From Flavobacterium succinicans LMG 10402 (GTDB lineage: Bacteria; Bacteroidota; Bacteroidia; Flavobacteriales; Flavobacteriaceae): 64,000 nucleotides of DNA. Where the stretch lies: the NCBI RefSeq assembly GCF_000611675.1, contig NZ_JATV01000011.1, forward strand, positions 1-64,000, given 5' to 3'. Positions 35,330 to 44,813 of the stretch are shown here, in pieces. How positions within the stretch are numbered: the first letter of the stretch is position 1; every line of letters begins with the position of its first letter. The notes under the pieces were generated by a model. It was not told the DNA's origin. It was given only the letters and a program-made list of their open reading frames with translations, and did no database searches. The position numbers were made by a program, and so were the translations under genes.

Positions 35330-36277
35330 ATGGAGACTTCAAACACGTCTGATGGTTTGTCTTTTTTTAGTTCAAATGCTCAAAATGAGGGTTTGAAAGG
35401 AAGGACTATTGTAGGCATTACGCAACTAGCGGTTTTTTTAATCATCGCTATTTTAGCAGTGATTTTAGGGATCATTATTTATGAAGGGCGGTCTAAATTT
35501 TCATGGGAATTTATCACTTCTTTTCCCACCAACGGAATGACCGAAGGGGGGATTTTGCCTGCCATTATTGGTACTTTTATTTTGGTGGTGGTCATGTCGA
35601 TTGCTGCGGTGCCTTTTGGAACGATTACCGCGTTGTATTTGACAGAATATGCCAGCGAGGATTCAAAAATTGCGGCTGCGGTTCGTTTTTCGATTCGTAC
35701 GTTGGCGGTGGTGCCTTCCATCATTTTTGGACTTTTTGGATTGGGTTTTTTTATTCAATTTGTGGGTGCGGGAGCTGATACTGTTTTTAATGGAGGTGCC
35801 TTGCGATGGGGACAACCCAATATTTTATGGGCTGGACTAACGATGTCTTTGTTGACGCTGCCTGTCATTATTGTTTCGGTAGAGGAGGCACTAAAAACCA
35901 TTCCGAGGGAGTTACGCGAAGCGAGTTTGGCTTTGGGCGCAACAAAATGGGAAACGATAAAAAATGTTGTATTGCCCGGCTCTATTTCGGGGATTATGAC
36001 AGGAACTATTTTGGCGGTGAGTCGAGGAGCGGGTGAAGTGGCGCCGATATTGTTTACAGGTGCGGCTTATTATTTGGCTTCGTTGCCCGGTTCGTTGAGT
36101 GATCAGTTTATGAACTTGGGTTATCATATTTATATTATGTCGACGCAATCTTCTGATGTGGATAAAACGATGCCGATTCAATTTGCTACGACGCTGGTTT
36201 TGTTGTTGCTTACCTTGTCGCTGAATTTGGTGGCGGTTCTGATAAGATCTAGAATAAGAAGCAGTGCAAAAGGGTGA
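35330..36277 (+). CDS. pstA: Phosphate ABC transporter permease PstA
   Basis: 315 residues, six membrane helices. FPTNGMTEGGILPAIIGT and the EAA-like loop LREASLALGATKWETIKNVVLPG (about 199-221) mark a PstA permease. It begins 3 nt after the pstC stop, so translation is probably coupled. The intergenic gap to pstB is unusually long and full of repeats. Confidence 0.94.
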   Translation: METSNTSDGLSFFSSNAQNEGLKGRTIVGITQLAVFLIIAILAVILGIIIYEGRSKFSWEFITSFPTNGMTEGGILPAIIGTFILVVVMSIAAVPFGTITALYLTEYASEDSKIAAAVRFSIRTLAVVPSIIFGLFGLGFFIQFVGAGADTVFNGGALRWGQPNILWAGLTMSLLTLPVIIVSVEEALKTIPRELREASLALGATKWETIKNVVLPGSISGIMTGTILAVSRGAGEVAPILFTGAAYYLASLPGSLSDQFMNLGYHIYIMSTQSSDVDKTMPIQFATTLVLLLLTLSLNLVAVLIRSRIRSSAKG

Positions 36278-36322
36278 TGTTTTTTTTGCGTGAGGGTAAC
36301 GGTTTTAATATAAGAGATTTTA

Positions 36323-36497
36323 GATTGAAGATTAACGATTCTTGATTTTAGATTTTTGAGCAAGTGAGTAAAAAATTAAATAATTTTCAGTAGCTTATAC
36401 ATCAGCAATCATTTTGATTGAAGATTAACAATACTTGATTTTTGGAGCAAGTGAGTGAAAAATTAAATGATTTTCAGTAGCTTATACATCAGCAATC
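36323..36497. repeat. Direct repeat of about 88 nt, period 93
   Basis: 36323-36410 and 36416-36497 both run from GATTGAAGATTAAC to CTTATACATCAGCAATC with small changes. Located in the pstA-pstB gap. Confidence 0.85.
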
Positions 36498-36559
36498 AAA
36501 AATCGTTGATCAAAAATCAGCAATCAAATTATTGATTATCTCTTAACTTAATGGCATTT

Positions 36560-36673
36560 TGCGTGAGGGATAGGAGCAAGTACCGAAGTACTGCGGATAG
36601 CCCGACCGCAGTTGCGAAAGGCGCAAACTAACGGGTTGCTGAAGGAAGCCTTTTGCAAATGGGGTCACGCCCA
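36560..36673. repeat. GC-richer structured repeat element
   Basis: From GCGTGAGGGATAGGAG to GGGGTCACGCCC, with short inverted ends (GCGTGA / TCACGC). Base composition differs from the AT-rich flanks. The start GCGTGAGGG also occurs alone at about 36289, right after pstA. Type of element not recognised; no gene is in the 427-nt gap. Confidence 0.55.
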
Positions 36674-36704
36674 ACTAATTTTTTTAATTTGATACCATAC
36701 AATT

Positions 36705-37463
36705 ATGAAAGATGTAAAAATAGACGTTACTGATTTGTCGCTGTATTACGGTGAGAAGAAAGCATTGAGCAGTGTTTCGATGCAAATTCAGGCCAACAAA
36801 GTCACGGCTTTGATTGGGCCCTCGGGATGTGGTAAATCGACTTTTTTGCGTTGTATAAATAGAATGAATGATTTGATTCCGGGGGTGAAAATTTCGGGAA
36901 GAATGCTGGTGGAGGGCGTTGATATTTATGATAAAGAAGTGGATGTGGTGAATATTCGAAAGAAAATTGGCATGGTTTTTCAAAAATCGAACCCGTTTCC
37001 TAAGTCTATTTTCGAGAATGTGGCCTATGGTCCTAGGATTAATGGGATAAAAAATAAAACACAGTTGGACGAGATTGTCGAGGTTTCGTTGCGGCAAGCG
37101 GCAATTTGGGAGGAATTGAAAGATCGTTTGGACGATTCGGCGATGGGACTTTCGGGCGGACAACAACAACGCCTTTGTATTGCTAGAACCTTGGCGGTGA
37201 ATCCGGATATTATTTTGATGGATGAACCTGCTAGTGCGCTCGATCCGTTGTCGACTTCGAAAATAGAGGAATTGGTGCATGAATTAAAAGAGCAATACAC
37301 GCTTGTTATCGTGACACACAATATGCAACAAGCTGCTAGAACGAGTGATCATACGGCGTTTTTCTATATGGGAGAATTGATCGAAATGGGAAAAACGAAA
37401 GATATTTTTACGAAACCAGAGAAGAAACAAACGGAAGATTATATTACGGGAAGATTTGGGTAA
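36705..37463 (+). CDS. pstB: Phosphate ABC transporter ATP-binding protein PstB
   Basis: 252 residues. Walker [10 protein letters not shown] at about 38-46, Q-loop [16 protein letters not shown] signature LSGGQQQR at about 147-154, Walker [13 protein letters not shown] at about 166-177, H-loop VTHNM. Hydrolyses ATP to drive PstCA. It follows pstA after a 427-nt repeat-rich gap but remains on the same strand and in canonical order. Confidence 0.96.
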   Translation: MKDVKIDVTDLSLYYGEKKALSSVSMQIQANKVTALIGPSGCGKSTFLRCINRMNDLIPGVKISGRMLVEGVDIYDKEVDVVNIRKKIGMVFQKSNPFPKSIFENVAYGPRINGIKNKTQLDEIVEVSLRQAAIWEELKDRLDDSAMGLSGGQQQRLCIARTLAVNPDIILMDEPASALDPLSTSKIEELVHELKEQYTLVIVTHNMQQAARTSDHTAFFYMGELIEMGKTKDIFTKPEKKQTEDYITGRFG

Positions 37464-37535
37464 TGGTTGAACCGTTGAATTGGTTATTTGTTTAACCGAT
37501 AACCGATTAATCTTTTTAAACTAAATAAATAGAGG

Positions 37536-38204
37536 ATGACACATTTTGAGATAGAATTAGTAAAGTTAAGGGACATCATTACCAAAATTGGTGTTTTGGC
37601 CGAAACGCAAGTGGGTGAGGCGGTAAAAGCGATTTTGTCTGAACCTATTGCAGGGAAAGAAGTCAAAAAGACAGAGCATAAAATTGATAAATTGGACGTA
37701 AAAATCGAGGAGATTTGCCAAAACATTTTTGCGTTGCATCAACCGGTGGCTTCGGATTTGCGTTTTATCATGTCGGCCATGCAAATGAGCAATGAGATTG
37801 AGCGCATTGGCGATTTGTCGATTAGTATTATTAAGAAAACTAAAAGTATCAAGGACAAACATGATTTAATTACGAAGTTTGATATTGAGAGTTTGACCTA
37901 TGAAATCATTCAAATTGTAGCCAAAACGAACGCCTGTTTTGTAACGAAAGAGGAAAATACTATTGGTGAAATTTTTATTTTGAATAAATCAATTCAGACC
38001 AAAATTGATGAGACCATTCATGAGATCATCAGCACTATGAAATCCAATTCGAAAGTAGTGGTTTCGGGTACTAATTTAGTGATGGTGTTGAAACATTTGG
38101 AACGCATTTCTGAGCATTGCACCAATGTAGCTGAATCGGTTTATTTTATGGTTCACGCAAAGATTATCAAACACGAGAAATTGGATCTTTCGGGAGAAGC
38201 GTAG
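37536..38204 (+). CDS. phoU: Phosphate signalling protein PhoU
   Basis: 222 residues, two PhoU helical repeats: VGEAVKAILSEP then HQPVASDLRFIMSAMQMSNEIERIGDLSISI, and a second repeat ending VMVLKHLERISEHCTNVAESV (E-x3-D/E-type metal-binding motif). It links Pst transport state to the PhoR kinase. Last gene of the cluster. Confidence 0.94.
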   Translation: MTHFEIELVKLRDIITKIGVLAETQVGEAVKAILSEPIAGKEVKKTEHKIDKLDVKIEEICQNIFALHQPVASDLRFIMSAMQMSNEIERIGDLSISIIKKTKSIKDKHDLITKFDIESLTYEIIQIVAKTNACFVTKEENTIGEIFILNKSIQTKIDETIHEIISTMKSNSKVVVSGTNLVMVLKHLERISEHCTNVAESVYFMVHAKIIKHEKLDLSGEA

Positions 38205-38265
38205 TTTTTGGAAAGGTATTTACAACTTCGGATGTAATAGATTTCTAATTTGGGTTTTAGTAATC

Positions 38266-39345
38266 TTATGGTTTTTTAGTTGTTTGAAAAACAGCTAAAA
38301 GTTCCTCCCAATCTATTGTGGTATCCATTTCTGAAAGCCCTTTGTAATCGGCAATTTTTGACAGTATTTCAATTTTGAAATCGTTTTGAGTGGCATAAGG
38401 AACGATGCGTTCTTGGTCTAGTTTTACGGCCAAATACTCTTGTTCGTATTGTCCAGGCGTGGGAATAAAAAAGGCTTTTTTACCTAATTTGACCAAATCC
38501 ATAATAGTGGTATAGCCAGAGCGGCACAAAATGAATTCACTTTCGTTAAAGGTTTGTTCCAATTGGCGTGTATTCATAAAATTGTAAAAGGTTACGTTGC
38601 CAACGGTTTCTTTAACTTGTGTTTTTTCTATGATTCCTTTTACGAAAACGACTTTACCTTTGAAGCGTTTTACCTCTTCTGTTAATTTTTCTTCTAGAAT
38701 GCCTCTTTGGGGTTCAGGACCCGAAAGAATAATCATCAAATCGTATAGTTTTGGGCTCTCCTTTTTGTGCAAGCGGCTTAAGGGGCCAATGTAACGCACG
38801 GGAAAATGCTTTCCGCTTACGTGGCCCAAATCACCTGTTAAGTTAGGTGTTCCAGCTACATCGGGTACCCAGCATTGGGTGTATTTTTTGATAATATATT
38901 GGTGTATTTTACTAGTAAACCAAGTAGTGTTTCCAGTCATTACATTCAATTGATGGGTGATGAAAACAGAAGGCACCTTGGGACTATAAACTCCCAAACG
39001 GTTGTCTGAAATGATGCCGTCTATCTCGTATTTAGTAATCCATTTTTGAACCAATTTCTTCTCTTCCCGAATGGCTTCAATCATTCGTGGTAAACTTTGA
39101 ATAAGTTTCCATTTGAAGTTTTTGCCGTTTTTGGCATATTCTATTTGATAAGAAGGTAAGACCAACATTTGGATGTATGGAAACTCTTTTTTCAACAATT
39201 CGAGTGCTATTCCATCTGAGGCAATGATGGGGGTAAAATTGTTTTCTTGTAAAGCTTTAATGATTGGAATACAACGGGTGGCGTGGCCTAAGCCCCAGTT
39301 TAATGGCGCAATGAGTATCGTTTTTGAGGTAGAATCCAATGTCAT
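38266..39345 (-). CDS. GT28-like (MurG-type) glycosyltransferase
   Basis: About 359 residues; starts at 39357 or 39345, the latter (MTLDSTSKTILIAPLNWGLGHATR) preferred. GT-B fold: the N-terminal Gly-rich loop LNWGLGHATRCIPI and the C-terminal donor site (ILCRSGYTTIMDLVKLGKKAFFIPTPGQYEQEYLA) resemble MurG/DGDG-synthase relatives. Donor and acceptor unknown. It may modify a lipid or cell-surface glycan. No neighbour fixes its role. Confidence 0.8.
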   Translation of the reverse strand: MTLDSTSKTILIAPLNWGLGHATRCIPIIKALQENNFTPIIASDGIALELLKKEFPYIQMLVLPSYQIEYAKNGKNFKWKLIQSLPRMIEAIREEKKLVQKWITKYEIDGIISDNRLGVYSPKVPSVFITHQLNVMTGNTTWFTSKIHQYIIKKYTQCWVPDVAGTPNLTGDLGHVSGKHFPVRYIGPLSRLHKKESPKLYDLMIILSGPEPQRGILEEKLTEEVKRFKGKVVFVKGIIEKTQVKETVGNVTFYNFMNTRQLEQTFNESEFILCRSGYTTIMDLVKLGKKAFFIPTPGQYEQEYLAVKLDQERIVPYATQNDFKIEILSKIADYKGLSEMDTTIDWEELLAVFQTTKKP

Positions 39346-39456
39346 TATAGTATGCAATATTAAATATTAATTCGGGGGCAAGGTAGCAATAGTTCTATTT
39401 TGTTAAGTTTATAAACTATTATGAAAAGTTTAATTTAACAACTGTTTATATAAAAA

Positions 39457-39484
39457 AAAGGCTTTCTGTAAAAAGAAAGCCTTT
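39457..39484 (-). terminator. Terminator after the PBCV-domain gene
   Basis: 11-bp arms AAAGGCTTTCT (39457-39467) and AGAAAGCCTTT (39474-39484), A-run on the left. Confidence 0.85.
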
Positions 39485-39508
39485 GTGATTCTGTGTTTTA
39501 CATCGAAA

Positions 39509-39946
39509 CTAGTTTTCGATATAAGTTTTATTTCCGTTTTTGTTGATGTAGTATCGTCCACCTCTTGGGCCAGTGTACACTTTTTTACCGTTGTATTCAC
39601 CCGTTACTTTGTCTGGAGTTTTAGGCGCTTTTTCGTTAGTTTCTTTGATTTTTACTTCGCCTGTTTTTTTCGCTTTAGTAGTTTTTTCAGTTACTGCTTT
39701 TTCGGCTTTACTTTTTTCAGTTTTGGCTTTTTTGACTTCTTTTTCAGCGGTTTCTTTTTCGGCAGCGGCTTTTTGGGCAGCTATGGTTGCTTTTCTTTTC
39801 TCGTTTGCAGCTTGTTGTTTGGCTTCTTTTTCGGCAGCAGACACTTCTGTTTTAGCTTTTGTGGTTTTCTTTTTCGTGGCTGTTTCTTGAGCGAAAATGG
39901 TGTTGGACGCAATAAACAAGCAACATAAAATCAGTATTCTTTTCAT
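39509..39946 (-). CDS. Exported Lys/Ala-rich protein with PBCV-type basic adaptor domain
   Basis: 145 residues. Signal peptide MKRILILCCLFIASNTIFAQ, then about 85 residues rich in Lys, Ala and Glu predicted to form a charged helix or coiled coil, then a C-terminal 30-residue module YNGKKVYTGPRGGRYYINKN typical of the PBCV-specific basic adaptor domain (PF08789). It should be periplasmic or surface located. The role is unknown; the basic tail may bind nucleic acid or anionic polymers. Confidence 0.75.
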   Translation of the reverse strand: MKRILILCCLFIASNTIFAQETATKKKTTKAKTEVSAAEKEAKQQAANEKRKATIAAQKAAAEKETAEKEVKKAKTEKSKAEKAVTEKTTKAKKTGEVKIKETNEKAPKTPDKVTGEYNGKKVYTGPRGGRYYINKNGNKTYIEN

Positions 39947-40364
39947 AATGGTAGTTTTTTAAATTAAAAGTGTACTAAAACTACTAATTATTTTTGTAAA
40001 TTGGATATAAAGTTCTAAAAATCTTAGTGTTACTGTTGGTAGGAATGCCTCAATTTTCCTTCTAGTCCTAATAGGAACGGCATCCTCTTGTCTTGTCCTT
40101 ACAACAAGACAAGAGATATAGTGGATAGCAGGAACCCCTGATGGCTGAAAAAGCCTTTTGTTGGCTCTCCTGATTATTTAATTTTTAACATATAAGTCAA
40201 GTAAGTTTAAAAGTTAGAAAAACACTATTTTGTGTAGTTGTGGATATTAGTCCATAAAAGGTAAGGTTATTGGTTTCAAGGCTCAATGAATCAGCTTAAT
40301 TGGACTGCTATTTTTGCTTGTTTTTTGACAAATAAAATATATGTTATAACAATTTATAGCTGTC
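39947..40364. other. 418-nt gap with repeats
   Basis: Contains the hairpin element at 40062-40136 and the solo end AACATATAAGTCAAGTAAG at 40187-40205 that matches the units at 15592 and 15786. No gene. Confidence 0.6.
40062..40136 (+). repeat. Dispersed hairpin element, copy 1
   Basis: CGGCATCCTCTTG, a hairpin (CTTGTCTTG / CAAGACAAG), then AGATATAGTGGATAGCAGGAACC. Matches the reverse complement of 49195-49268. Confidence 0.75.
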
Positions 40365-43300
40365 CTAAAAATAAGCTCTTAACTGTACATTGCCGGTGTG
40401 AATGGCAGCGCTGGTTTCGCTTTTGCGGCCTTGGTAGTTGAAATTAATGTCGAGAAATTGGGTGATGTTTTTTTGCAATAACACACGCCAAGTGATGTTT
40501 TGTCCGGTTTGTAAGCCTTCGAGCATTTGGAAACCCACGGCAGATTGTGCATTGCCATCGAATTTGTTTTGATAAAAAGAGAGTTCGCCGTTGAGGGTGA
40601 ATTTGGAGTTGCGCGCATAACTAAAGGCGGTTCCCAAACGGTTTTGTTGCAAGGTTTCGGCTTGTGCGAGTTGGTTTTCTTTGTGTTGGAATTCATAAAG
40701 CAATTCCCAACTGGCGTTTTTAGAAAACAAATAGCTGATTTTTGGGGCGATTTGGTAGCCTTTGATGTCGAAATTTTTCTCAGCATAATTTTCGGAAACC
40801 ACGGCGGTCGCCAAAGTCTTGGTAAAGAAGTTCAACAACCAACTTTTTTGAAACAAATGTTGGTATTGCAACTGGTGCGAGGCATTGCTGTTTTCCTGTG
40901 AGCCATTGGACAATAAACTCTTGGATTTGTTTTGCAAATAGGTGTAAGTGACCGAGTGTTTTTGTTTGCCTCGATTGAAAAACAAGCTATTTCTGAAAAC
41001 GGAGTTGAGTCCCAAGACATCGTCTTTCGGGCTACCAAACGGATTCAAATCGAAGTTGCCACCTTCGTTTTTAATTTTTCGGTCCATAATGAACGAGGTT
41101 TGGTTGTAAAAATAGGAGGCTATTTTTTTGAACCCTTTTTCGTTTTGCCATTGGTTAGGATTGATGATTAGGGATTGCGAAAACTTATTTTGATGGGTTT
41201 TGATAAAGATTTGGTTGGGCAAAAACACGCGAATGTACTTGGCCAAATCGGGATAAGGCGCGATTTCGAATTCTTGTAATTCTTGAATGCCGTTACCGTT
41301 ATAATCGTTCCAAGCGTACACTCCTTGACCCGCATTGACTTCTAAAAAGGTAAATTCTTGTTGGGCAATCGAACCCGAATTGGTTTCATAAGCCGTGGTG
41401 CTTTGTACCAATTGTTTCCAAAAACGGTCGTTGTAGACCACTCTCGAATTGAGTGACGGTTCTTTTTGGGCTGAATTATTGGTGTATTCTAGGACACGAT
41501 AATTGGCAAAAACAGATAAATCGCTTTTGGAAGTTTGAAAAACTTTCGATTTTAAGCTGAAGGTCTGCGAGTGGTTGACGCGTTGTAAGACGCCATTTTG
41601 AATACTGTCGTTGACTCTTTGCAAATATCCCAAAGCCACGAAGACTCTGGTACTATCGCCGTGACCCGCAAAACCTCCTATTTCTGAAAAACGCTGGCTG
41701 ATGGGAGTGAAGGTTTGTGTGCTTTTGATTTTCTCTTGGTTGTCTTCTAAGCGAAAAGTAGCGCCCACCCAGTTTTTCTTTTTGTGAAAACGGACTTGCG
41801 TTTGTTGGCGAATAAAATTAGAAGTGCTCAACAAATTGTCGCTTTTGAGTACGCTAGTCTGGTTTTGAAAACGCCAATTTGGAAGCTGGAAGTGTGCCAT
41901 AATGCGGTGTTTTTGCCCAGAAAAAGAATCGGTAAAATCTAATTTTTCTAGTTGATATGAGGCATTGCCTTTTAATGTTCCTTTGTAGCTTGGGTTCCAT
42001 TCGCTTTGGATTCCTGCGGTCAAGAAACTTTGGTTACCAGTGGTTGTGGTGCCCAAATTCCAATCTCTATTGAATTCGATGTTGAACAAGCGTTCTACGG
42101 TTTTGAAACTTTCGGCTATGTATTGGTAATTGCCTATGAAATCCAAATTCCATTTTCCAGTAAACAGACGTTGTTTGGTGTTGAATTTTGCAGCTAGTCC
42201 TTTATTTTGATTGTCATCAAGGTTAGAGAACAGGTTTTTGTCGTTGTTGCTTACGCCAATTTCAAAATCAGCACTGCTTTTTTCATTTGGATTGTACCTT
42301 CCTAAAAAGGTGGCGATTTGTAGTTTATTTGGAGCAATAAGCGGAATCGTAGGTTCATATTCTCCTTGTAAAATCCCGTTGAGTGGCGCTATGTATTCGT
42401 AAATTCGACCAATAGCTCCAGTGTTTTTCAAGAGATAATTTCCTTGATTTGGACCTATTTTGCTGAACCGAACATTGTACAAAACGGCTTGGTCATTGGT
42501 AGAAAATTCAAAATATTCGATGCCATTGGCACTTTTTTTCTCATATAAAATTTTGTTTTCAGAATATGAATCTTCATAGGCCGAAGGCGCATTCATTTTG
42601 CTGGGGTCATTGCCTGCATTTTGTAAAATGGCAACTTGTTCTTTGGATAAACTCTGTTGTACGGGTTGGTTTTTCAAGTCGCTTTCGGAATACAAATAAC
42701 TGCCAAAACTCCAGTTTTTGTTTTGGTACATTCCACCTCCATAGCCTACAATTCGGGTGTAGTTTTGGTCTGTAAATTGGTATTCGACTACAATTCGCAT
42801 TTCGGAAGTGATGGTGAATAAAGGCGTAAAGACCAACTCACCCGCGTTGTAATCCATCACATAATCGTTGTTTTCTCCTCGTTTTAGCAAATTGCCATTG
42901 ACATACACGCGCTCCGAACCCGAAACAATCAATACGTAGGCTTCTTGATTATTTCCTTTGAGTTTATAAGGCCCTTGATTGCCTTCTTGACCAATAAACG
43001 CACTTCTGGCATATTGACCTCTGACCAAACCAACAGCAGCCTCGATTTTGGTGTGTTTCTCGGTGTCGCCCCAATCGAATTGAGTACTCAATCCCTGTAC
43101 TTTTTTGTTGAAATTCAAAAACTGAGCCGTTCGATTTTCTAAAAACAAATCGCCTCCGCGGACTCTCCAATCCTTGCTGTACAATTCCATAAAAATATTG
43201 TCAAACTGGTCCAGTTTTTGCGAATAGCCTCCGTCTTGTAACGGAATATTGCTGTCTTGAATCGAGGCACTAATACTTACTTTGTCGGAGAGTTTACCGC

Positions 43301-43796
43301 TGATTTGTAAGTCCAAATTCGAGTTGAGCACAGCGTTTTGATTGTTGCCGACCGTTACTCCTCGCGTGATGCTTCCAGAGGTGTTGAGCCCATCAAAAGG
43401 AGTTGCTTTTTTGGGATTCGTATCAGTCATTTGATATAAAGTGCCCATCAGCGTCTCGTTATTGACCACTAGACTATCCGAGTAGACTTGGTAGGTTTTG
43501 GTTAAAAAATCGGGATACTTTAGGTACTGAACCGTTAGTTCTTCAGAGTTAAGTTGCGAAAGAGATTGTAACAACAAATAGCCTTTTTCAAAATTCACGC
43601 TGTAGTTTGTGGTAGCAAGTGTCTCCTTTTTGTCGGTTGTAATTTTAAAAAAGCTCGGATTGATGCTTGTTTTTTCTAACCAAATGGTATCGGTAGTAAC
43701 ACGGATTTTTTTAGTGCGATAGGACGATTGATTTTCCTGCGCGTATACGCCAGAAAGCCAAAAGAAGACTCCAAGAAGCACAATTTTATTCCACAT
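40365..43796 (-). CDS. Very large outer-membrane beta-barrel-like protein
   Basis: About 1143 residues from the start at 43796 (MWNKIVLLGVFFWLSGVYAQ signal peptide); the upstream extension lacks signal character. The N-terminal region is beta-rich, followed by SGSITRGVTVGNNQNAVLNS and LDLQISGKLSDKVSISASI (about 135-185), then a long run of alternating short strands up to the final RKSETSAAIHTGNVQLRAYF. This is the look of an integral outer-membrane barrel of Bacteroidetes. It may be related to SprA-like or other large surface proteins, but no family is claimed. Confidence 0.7.
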   Translation of the reverse strand: MWNKIVLLGVFFWLSGVYAQENQSSYRTKKIRVTTDTIWLEKTSINPSFFKITTDKKETLATTNYSVNFEKGYLLLQSLSQLNSEELTVQYLKYPDFLTKTYQVYSDSLVVNNETLMGTLYQMTDTNPKKATPFDGLNTSGSITRGVTVGNNQNAVLNSNLDLQISGKLSDKVSISASIQDSNIPLQDGGYSQKLDQFDNIFMELYSKDWRVRGGDLFLENRTAQFLNFNKKVQGLSTQFDWGDTEKHTKIEAAVGLVRGQYARSAFIGQEGNQGPYKLKGNNQEAYVLIVSGSERVYVNGNLLKRGENNDYVMDYNAGELVFTPLFTITSEMRIVVEYQFTDQNYTRIVGYGGGMYQNKNWSFGSYLYSESDLKNQPVQQSLSKEQVAILQNAGNDPSKMNAPSAYEDSYSENKILYEKKSANGIEYFEFSTNDQAVLYNVRFSKIGPNQGNYLLKNTGAIGRIYEYIAPLNGILQGEYEPTIPLIAPNKLQIATFLGRYNPNEKSSADFEIGVSNNDKNLFSNLDDNQNKGLAAKFNTKQRLFTGKWNLDFIGNYQYIAESFKTVERLFNIEFNRDWNLGTTTTGNQSFLTAGIQSEWNPSYKGTLKGNASYQLEKLDFTDSFSGQKHRIMAHFQLPNWRFQNQTSVLKSDNLLSTSNFIRQQTQVRFHKKKNWVGATFRLEDNQEKIKSTQTFTPISQRFSEIGGFAGHGDSTRVFVALGYLQRVNDSIQNGVLQRVNHSQTFSLKSKVFQTSKSDLSVFANYRVLEYTNNSAQKEPSLNSRVVYNDRFWKQLVQSTTAYETNSGSIAQQEFTFLEVNAGQGVYAWNDYNGNGIQELQEFEIAPYPDLAKYIRVFLPNQIFIKTHQNKFSQSLIINPNQWQNEKGFKKIASYFYNQTSFIMDRKIKNEGGNFDLNPFGSPKDDVLGLNSVFRNSLFFNRGKQKHSVTYTYLQNKSKSLLSNGSQENSNASHQLQYQHLFQKSWLLNFFTKTLATAVVSENYAEKNFDIKGYQIAPKISYLFSKNASWELLYEFQHKENQLAQAETLQQNRLGTAFSYARNSKFTLNGELSFYQNKFDGNAQSAVGFQMLEGLQTGQNITWRVLLQKNITQFLDINFNYQGRKSETSAAIHTGNVQLRAYF

Positions 43797-44048
43797 AGCT
43801 ACGATAACGTCCAATGTTCAAAAGTAGTATTTAATAGTGAATGGCAGTTAGTAATTAGTGAATAGTGATTCGCAATTAGATAGATTTTGTAGTGAAGAAT
43901 TATAATTATATTGGTGATTTAAGGTTGAAAAGTACTGTTCTTTCGATTTTTGAATTTGGTTTTGTAGGAAATAATGGTATATTTGAAAAAGGATAGAAAG
44001 TAGTAATCCTACAATATCAATCTTTAATTGAGTACTTAAAATCATTTT
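43797..44048. other. Divergent intergenic region
   Basis: About 250 nt between the barrel gene and the CPBP gene, AT-rich, with short repeats of the TTAGTAATTAGTGAATAGTG type near 43850. No gene supported. Confidence 0.5.
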
Positions 44049-44753
44049 ATGTTTTTCAATTTATTTACTGTTTTTAATCCTTCTGAAGAAAGTCACCCGT
44101 CTTACGATTGGAAGGCAAAAATCAAAAACCTTCTGTTGTCTTATTGCTATATGTATTTAGCAATCATACTAAGTGTTCTTTTTTTGCTAAGACCACTTGA
44201 CTATTTAGTTACCGACATATTGGGTTTTCCCTCTTTAATGGAGGCAATAGAAAAATCTAGTGACAGGATTGCTACTATTTCTTTTTGGTTTGTTGTTATA
44301 ATAATACCAATTATCGAAGAGATTTTATTTCGCCTTTTTTTGAATTTCAAGAAAAAGGAAATTTGTCTCAGTGTATTTTTGATGTTGCTGTTGGTATTGG
44401 GAATTCGGTTTACTAGTGAAGCCTTTTTTTTGATTTCTACTTGGGTAAAGGTTGGAATTTCACTTTCGGTTGTTGTAGTGCTGTATTTTTTTGTAATTGA
44501 CAACATCAAGTTTTCAATTCGTTTACAAAGAAGCCTAACGATAGTTTCAATAATAGCATTTGGTCTGATGCATATTGATAACTTAGAAAAGATATATTAT
44601 TCTTTACTATTAATCTATCCATTCTTTGTTCTTCCACAAATATTGATTGGTTATTTTGCTACTAATTTGAGATTAAAACAAGGTTTTGTATGGGGAATAC
44701 TGCTACATTGTATGACTAATTTGACTTTTTTTCTGCTGCATTTACTTTTTTAA
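44049..44753 (+). CDS. CPBP-family intramembrane metalloprotease
   Basis: 234 residues with six or seven hydrophobic segments. Motif 1 IIEEILFRLFL (about 93-103, EExxxR type), motif 2 FGLMHID (about 176-182) and motif 3 LHCMTNL near the end supply the expected Glu, His and His/Asn ligands of the CAAX protease/bacteriocin-processing (CPBP) family. Substrate unknown. It is 60 nt upstream of the TlpA-like gene. Confidence 0.85.
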   Translation: MFFNLFTVFNPSEESHPSYDWKAKIKNLLLSYCYMYLAIILSVLFLLRPLDYLVTDILGFPSLMEAIEKSSDRIATISFWFVVIIIPIIEEILFRLFLNFKKKEICLSVFLMLLLVLGIRFTSEAFFLISTWVKVGISLSVVVVLYFFVIDNIKFSIRLQRSLTIVSIIAFGLMHIDNLEKIYYSLLLIYPFFVLPQILIGYFATNLRLKQGFVWGILLHCMTNLTFFLLHLLF

Positions 44754-44813
44754 AAATAATAAACTATAGTAATTTACGTTGGAAATTACAGTTAACCAAC
44801 CCAACCTAAATTT

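Noticed and set aside
43848..44045. Minus-strand open frame of 65 codons
   Set aside because: Low-complexity AT-rich sequence with no family resemblance, in a divergent promoter gap.
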